Shown here piece after piece: positions 59,736-64,000 of a stretch of 64,000 bases of DNA; the stretch's first letter is position 1, and each line of letters starts with the position of its first letter. A model generated the notes under the pieces. It saw nothing but the letters and a program-made list of their open reading frames with translations. It had not been told where the DNA came from and did no database searches. The translations under genes and the position numbers were made by a program. The DNA is from Streptomyces rubrogriseus (GTDB taxonomy: Bacteria > Actinomycetota > Actinomycetes > Streptomycetales > Streptomycetaceae), in NCBI RefSeq assembly GCF_027947575.1, contig NZ_CP116256.1:6448001-6512000 (forward strand). The letters run 5' to 3'.

Positions 59736-60116
59736 TCAGGCGGCGACGACGTCCACTGCCTCGGCGGGCGCCTTGATGGTCACCCGTTCCGGCGGCACAC
59801 CGGTCACCGACACGGAACCCAGCATCGGACGCACCGGTGCCGGTACGGTCTCGCTGGGCGTCGCCGCGGCGGACCGGGCCAGCTCGGCAAGGGCCAGCTC
59901 GTCGCTCACTTCACGCATGAGCTCGGACATCCGTACGTCCAGCGCGTCGCAGATGGCGGAGAGCAGCTCGGAAGAAGCCTCCTTCTGCCCCCGCTCCACC
60001 TCGGAGAGATAGCCGAGTGAGACTCGGGCGGACGAGGAGACTTCGCGCAGAGTACGGCCCTGGCGTTGGCGCTGCCGACGCAGCACGTCACCCAGCAGGC
60101 GACGGAGCAGAATCAT
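59736..60116 (-). CDS. clgR: Clp-gene activator ClgR (XRE-type)
   Basis: 126 residues from ATG at 60116 with GGAGGGAG upstream. The helix-turn-helix is [39 protein letters not shown]. ClgR activates clpP1, clpC and lon in Streptomyces and is itself a ClpP substrate. The C-terminus ends EAVDVVAA; the final two alanines act as the degradation tag in the S. lividans protein (established). Feedback by degradation should apply here too. It is next to cinA and convergent with nothing; the order cinA-clgR is conserved in actinobacteria. Confidence 0.94.
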   Translation of the reverse strand: MILLRRLLGDVLRRQRQRQGRTLREVSSSARVSLGYLSEVERGQKEASSELLSAICDALDVRMSELMREVSDELALAELARSAAATPSETVPAPVRPMLGSVSVTGVPPERVTIKAPAEAVDVVAA

Positions 60117-60225
60117 CGGTGGCTCCCTCCTCGGACCGTGTAACCGCATCCTTCACGCCCCACCGTACCGCCTCGCGCCGCGGCCGTGCGGGGAGCGATG
60201 TCGTGTTCACTCAGGGCTGCAAACA

Positions 60226-60771
60226 TCAAAACCCCCCGTTCCGTTCCGTATCCTGTGCCCGCTCATTCCCGGTCTGTTCGCTCGCAAGCTCCCTCAAAAG
60301 AAGTGCGAGTACGCTCCGTACACTCTCCATACGAATTTCCGCGCGGTCGCCGTTCAACCGCAGCGCCTCCACTTTTCCGCCATCGGCGCAACCCTGCTCG
60401 GCCCCGGCGGGCCCGTCCACGGCTACGAAAACCGTCCCCACGGGCTGCCCGTCCTGCGGGTCCGGACCGGCGACGCCCGTCGTCGCTATGCCCCAGTCGG
60501 CGCCCAGCGCCGTGCGTACGCCCGCCGCCATCTGGGCGGCGACCTGCGGATCCACCGCTCCGCGCGCCGTGAGCAGCTCGCCGTCGACGCCGAGCAGCTC
60601 CCGCTTCAGCTCCGTCGCGTACGCGGTGACGGAGCCCCGGAATGCCTTGGACGCCCCGGGGACCGCCGTGAGCGCGGCAGCGACCATTCCACCCGTCAGT
60701 GACTCGGCGACCGCGAGGGTCTCGCCCCTGACCGTGAGTAGTCGCACCACGTCGGCGGCCGTGGAACTCAA
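60226..60771 (-). CDS. cinA: CinA C-terminal domain (nicotinamide-nucleotide amidase) protein
   Basis: 181 residues from a TTG that overlaps the pgsA stop (TTGA), giving [20 protein letters not shown]. The CinA_C fold is clear: AVAESLTGGMVAAALTAVPGASKAFRGSVTAYATELK, RGAVDPQVAAQMA and TTGVAGPDPQDGQPVGTVFVA. Such single-domain proteins deamidate NMN in pyridine-nucleotide recycling. The tail (EQTGNERAQDTERNGGF) is a polar extension. It is coupled to pgsA. Confidence 0.9.
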   Translation of the reverse strand: MSSTAADVVRLLTVRGETLAVAESLTGGMVAAALTAVPGASKAFRGSVTAYATELKRELLGVDGELLTARGAVDPQVAAQMAAGVRTALGADWGIATTGVAGPDPQDGQPVGTVFVAVDGPAGAEQGCADGGKVEALRLNGDRAEIRMESVRSVLALLLRELASEQTGNERAQDTERNGGF

Positions 60772-61559
60772 ACTTCCGACTCCTTCAACGCCGCTCTGCG
60801 TTCGGCGATTCCCCGGCGGCGCAGCACAATGGCCTGCTTCACATAGTCCAGGCCGGTCGCGACGGTCAGGACGACCGCCGCAGCCATCACCCAGAACCTC
60901 AGGGTGGCCAGGGGCCCCGTCAGCGCCAGGACGTACATGCCGACGGCGATGCCCTGGGTGAGCGTCTTGAGCTTGCCGCCCCGGCTCGCGGGGATGACGC
61001 CGTACCGGATGACCACGAAACGCAGGACGGTGATCCCGAGTTCCCGGCCGAGGATGACGGCCGTCACCCACCACGGCAGGTCGCCGAGCGCGGACAGGCA
61101 GATGAGCGCCGCACCCATGATCGCCTTGTCGGCGATGGGATCGGCGATCTTCCCGAAGTCGGTGACGAGGTTGTAGGTGCGCGCCAGATGCCCGTCGAAG
61201 AGGTCGGTGATCATGGCGACGGCGAAGGCGGCCCAGGCGAAGGAGCGCCAGGCCGGGTCGTACCCGCCGTTGCCGAGCATGAGCGCGACGAAGGCCGGCA
61301 CCAGGAGCAGCCGGAGCATCGTCAGCAGATTGGCGACGTTCCAGACACTCGCCTGGTTGACGGCGGCCGCCGCGATCTTGCCACCGCGCGCGCCGGCGCC
61401 ACCCTCGGTGGCCCCCCGCCGCTCTCCCGCGTCCCGTTCCACGGCGCCCCCCGAAGTCGTGCGCCCGGCCGGTTCCTGTGCCGCGCCCGAGGCGCCGCGC
61501 GGGCCGGTCCGGCGCGCACTGGAGGAGCCGCCCGCCGCGGACGCCGGGACTCCGGTCAT
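60768..61559 (-). CDS. pgsA: CDP-diacylglycerol-glycerol-3-phosphate 3-phosphatidyltransferase
   Basis: 263 residues; the ATG overlaps the rimO stop. The first about 65 residues are a Gly/Arg/Ser-rich cytoplasmic leader. Then come several membrane helices and the CDP-alcohol transferase motif: DLFDGHLAR, eight residues, [10 protein letters not shown]. It makes phosphatidylglycerol phosphate at the membrane. The rimO-pgsA-cinA-clgR order is a conserved actinobacterial cluster. Confidence 0.93.
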   Translation of the reverse strand: MTGVPASAAGGSSSARRTGPRGASGAAQEPAGRTTSGGAVERDAGERRGATEGGAGARGGKIAAAAVNQASVWNVANLLTMLRLLLVPAFVALMLGNGGYDPAWRSFAWAAFAVAMITDLFDGHLARTYNLVTDFGKIADPIADKAIMGAALICLSALGDLPWWVTAVILGRELGITVLRFVVIRYGVIPASRGGKLKTLTQGIAVGMYVLALTGPLATLRFWVMAAAVVLTVATGLDYVKQAIVLRRRGIAERRAALKESEV

Positions 61560-63037
61560 CTGCCGGCCTCCTCACTCCACTCGGGCGAGCCCAGCAGCGG
61601 TTCGGCCACCAGGTCGACACCCTCCGTACCGACCACCTTCGCGTCGACCATACGACCGACACTCAGGCCCGCGCCGCTCGTGAGCAGCACCTGGCCGTCC
61701 GTCTCCGGCGCCTGGTGCTCCGCGCGGCCGCGCACCCCGTCCCCCTCGCCGGCCGGGTCCACGGACTCGACGAGTACCCGCACGGTCGCCCCGACGCGCT
61801 CGTCGGCCCGCTGCGAGACCAGTTCCTCGGCCAGGCGGGAGACACGTGCCAACCGCTCGGCGACGACGTCCTCGTCCAGCTTGTCGCCGTAGGTCGCCGC
61901 CTCGGTGCCCTCCTCGTCGGAGTACCCGAAGACGCCGATGGCGTCGAGGCGGGCGTGGTTGAGGAACCGCTCCAGCTCGGCCAGGTCGGCCTCGGACTCG
62001 CCGGGGAAGCCGACGATGAAGTTGGAGCGCACGCCCGCCTCGGGCGCCTTGCTCCGGATGGTGTCGAGGAGCTCCAGGAAGCGGTCGGTGTCGCCGAAGC
62101 GGCGCATCGCGCGCAGCACGTTCGGCGCGGAGTGCTGGAAGGAGAGGTCGAAGTAGGGCACGACCTTCTCGGTGGAGGTCAGCACGTCGATCAGGCCGGG
62201 GCGCATCTCGGCCGGCTGGAGGTAGCTGACCCGCACCCGCTCGATGCCGTCGACCTCGGCCAGGTTCGGCAGCAGCGACTCCAGGAGCCGGATGTCGCCG
62301 AGGTCCTTGCCGTAGGAGGTGTTGTTCTCGGAGACCAGCATGATCTCCTTGACGCCCTGCTCGGCCAGCCACCGCGTCTCGTTCAGCACGTCGCTCGGGC
62401 GGCGCGAGATGAAGGAGCCGCGGAAGGACGGGATGGCGCAGAAGGAGCAGCGCCGGTCGCAGCCGGAGGCCAGCTTCACCGAGGCGACCGGGGAGCCGTC
62501 CAGCCGGCGGCGCAGCGGCGCGCGGGGCCCCGAGGCGGGGGCGACGCCCTCGGGGAGGTCGGTCGGGCCGTGTCCCGGCAGGGCGACCGAGGCGCCGGCC
62601 TCCTGCCGCTCGGCGGGGCTGATCGGCAGCAGCTTGCGCCGGTCGCGCGGGGTGTGGGCGGCGTGGATGCCGCCGTTAAGGATGGTCTGCAGGCGGTCGG
62701 AGATGTCGGCGTAGTCGTCGAAGCCGAGGACGCCGTCGGCCTCCGGGAGGGCGTCGGCCAGCTCCTTGCCGTACCGCTCGGCCATGCAGCCCACCGCCAC
62801 GACGGCCTGCGTTCTTCCATGGCCCTTGAGGTCGTTGGCCTCCAGGAGGGCGTCCACGGAGTCCTTCTTGGCGGCCTCGACGAAGCCGCACGTGTTCACG
62901 ACGGCGACGTCCGCTTCCTCGGCGTCGTCGACGAGCTTCCAGCCGTCCGCCTCCAGACGGCCTGCGAGCTCCTCCGAGTCCACCTCGTTACGGGCGCAGC
63001 CAAGGGTGACGAGTGCGACGGTACGGCTTTCAGGCAT
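61556..63037 (-). CDS. rimO: Ribosomal protein S12 methylthiotransferase
   Basis: 493 residues from the ATG at 63037, where the conserved [18 protein letters not shown] begins. The UPF0004 cysteines are in [15 protein letters not shown] and VGCMAERY; the radical-SAM motif is CDRRCSFC; a TRAM domain lies at the end. It methylthiolates an aspartate of S12. An insertion between the two domains (about 140-180) is Pro/Ala-rich. It heads the rimO-pgsA-cinA run with overlapping ends. Confidence 0.95.
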   Translation of the reverse strand: MPESRTVALVTLGCARNEVDSEELAGRLEADGWKLVDDAEEADVAVVNTCGFVEAAKKDSVDALLEANDLKGHGRTQAVVAVGCMAERYGKELADALPEADGVLGFDDYADISDRLQTILNGGIHAAHTPRDRRKLLPISPAERQEAGASVALPGHGPTDLPEGVAPASGPRAPLRRRLDGSPVASVKLASGCDRRCSFCAIPSFRGSFISRRPSDVLNETRWLAEQGVKEIMLVSENNTSYGKDLGDIRLLESLLPNLAEVDGIERVRVSYLQPAEMRPGLIDVLTSTEKVVPYFDLSFQHSAPNVLRAMRRFGDTDRFLELLDTIRSKAPEAGVRSNFIVGFPGESEADLAELERFLNHARLDAIGVFGYSDEEGTEAATYGDKLDEDVVAERLARVSRLAEELVSQRADERVGATVRVLVESVDPAGEGDGVRGRAEHQAPETDGQVLLTSGAGLSVGRMVDAKVVGTEGVDLVAEPLLGSPEWSEEAGR

Positions 63038-63128
63038 GGGCTCAAGACTACTTCGTCCCGCCGACGGCCCACGTCGACGGGGTTGGCCGATCCTGGCCAA
63101 CCCCGTGTGGACTCGTCTCCCGCGACCC

Positions 63129-63992
63129 CTATCCGACCTGCGGGTCGCCCTTCGTGTACGTCAGGCGCTCGACGGCGCCGGGCCGGAAGTCGTCCTCGAT
63201 CTTCTTGCCGTTGACGTAGAGCTGGATGGCTCCGGCGTCGCCGAGGACGAGCTTGACCTTCTCGTTGTCCTGGAAGGTCTTGGAGTCGCCCTGCTTGAGC
63301 AGTCCGTCGAAGAGCAGCCGGCCGTTGTGGTCCTGGGCGGAGATCCAGCTGCGGCCCTCGGTGGCGCTGACCTTGACGGTCACCTTGTCCGCGGGCGCGG
63401 CGGCGATGGCGCTGTCGCTCGGTTCCGGCTTGGGGTCGGCGGGCTTCTTGGGCTTGGCGCTCGACGAGGCGGACTCGCCGGACGAGGGCTGGGCCCCCTC
63501 GGCGACGCTCGCCTCGTTGCCGCCGTCGTCGCCGCCCTTGACGAACGTGAAGCCCACGAAACCGATCACGGCGACGATCGCGGCGACCATGGCGGCGGTC
63601 CAGTTGGGTCCGCGCCGCTCTGGACGGATGCGCTCCGCCTCGAACAGGGGCGCGGCGGGGGTCGGCGCCGGGCGTCCGCCGTGCTCGGCGTCGAACCGGG
63701 CGAGCAGCTCGGCCGGGTCGAGCCCGACGGCCTTGGCCAGGGTGCGGATGTGCCCGCGTGCGTAGACGTCGCCGCCGCAGGGCGCGAAGTCGTCCGCCTC
63801 GATGGCGTGCACGATGGCGATGCGGACCCGGGTGGCGGTGGTGATGTCGTCGACGGTCAGCCCGGCGGCGATCCGGGCCTGCTTCAGGGCCTGGCCGACG
63901 GAGGGGCGGGCTTCCTCGGAAACGTCGTCAGGGGCGTCTTGGGACACGTCTTCGATCGGACGCTCGTCTTCAGGGGAGTTGCCGTTGGACAC
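63129..63992 (-). CDS. RodZ-like helix-turn-helix membrane protein
   Basis: 287 residues, GTG start 8 bases from the window edge. The cytoplasmic HTH_25 domain ([39 protein letters not shown], then [16 protein letters not shown]) precedes one membrane helix ([19 protein letters not shown]). A Ser/Lys/Pro linker follows, and then an extracellular beta domain ([22 protein letters not shown]) of the RodZ DUF4115 type. It may link the cell-wall machinery to a cytoplasmic filament or regulator. Upstream sequence lies outside the window. Confidence 0.87.
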   Translation of the reverse strand: MSNGNSPEDERPIEDVSQDAPDDVSEEARPSVGQALKQARIAAGLTVDDITTATRVRIAIVHAIEADDFAPCGGDVYARGHIRTLAKAVGLDPAELLARFDAEHGGRPAPTPAAPLFEAERIRPERRGPNWTAAMVAAIVAVIGFVGFTFVKGGDDGGNEASVAEGAQPSSGESASSSAKPKKPADPKPEPSDSAIAAAPADKVTVKVSATEGRSWISAQDHNGRLLFDGLLKQGDSKTFQDNEKVKLVLGDAGAIQLYVNGKKIEDDFRPGAVERLTYTKGDPQVG

Positions 63993-64000
63993 GGGGGCGC

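Overview
The window is very GC-rich, starts many genes with GTG and packs genes tightly on both strands. It carries nrdR-nrdJ, lexA, recA-recX, rshA, clgR, gluABCD, CebR-type and NrdR-type operators and PafBC-type promoters. This fits the core chromosome of a Streptomyces. From memory, the gene order matches the S. coelicolor stretch from about SCO5750 to SCO5808 in reverse (inference, not searched). I saw no tRNA, rRNA, CRISPR array, insertion sequence or prophage.

1-10 kb: a cut-off ADP-ribosylglycohydrolase, a histidine phosphatase, a small conserved protein, a TerD protein, the B12-dependent ribonucleotide reductase nrdJ with its regulator nrdR, then lexA and a DinG-type helicase. 10-17.4 kb: a three-gene NIS siderophore locus (aminotransferase, IucA/IucC synthetase, GNAT) whose aminotransferase seems to lack part of its active site, followed by two tandem trypsin-like lipoproteins. 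17.4-29 kb: hflX, an M1 peptidase, rshA, dapF, miaA, miaB and small proteins. 29-37.6 kb: a cellulose-binding secreted protein under a CebR palindrome, a NarL-type two-component pair, a KhtTU-type cation/proton antiporter, a MazG-like enzyme, an orphan TAXI binding protein and a GluR/GluK-type two-component pair.

37.8-44.3 kb: the glutamate ABC importer gluABCD, an FAD monooxygenase, and a cysteine dioxygenase-rhodanese operon preceded by a cysteine-rich leader peptide. 44.3-52 kb: a truncated lipoprotein, recX, recA, small proteins, an AI-2E-type permease, azlCD and an AraC regulator. 52-64 kb: the giant helicase lhr with an Nei glycosylase, an SRPBCC protein beside a decayed ArsR gene, a Dps ferritin, clgR, cinA, pgsA, rimO and a RodZ-like protein.

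Two themes tie the window together. The first is DNA damage. LexA boxes sit before lexA and recA, and RecA-independent (PafBC-type) promoter motifs sit before dinG, recA, the mazG-like gene and lhr. The second is nutrient-responsive control: CebR for cellulose, GluR/GluK for glutamate, a cysteine leader for sulfur, and NrdR for dNTP supply. The least explained parts are the siderophore locus with its altered aminotransferase, the cysteine leader in front of a cysteine-degrading gene, and the orphan TAXI protein whose gene overlaps the end of the glutamate sensor kinase gene.
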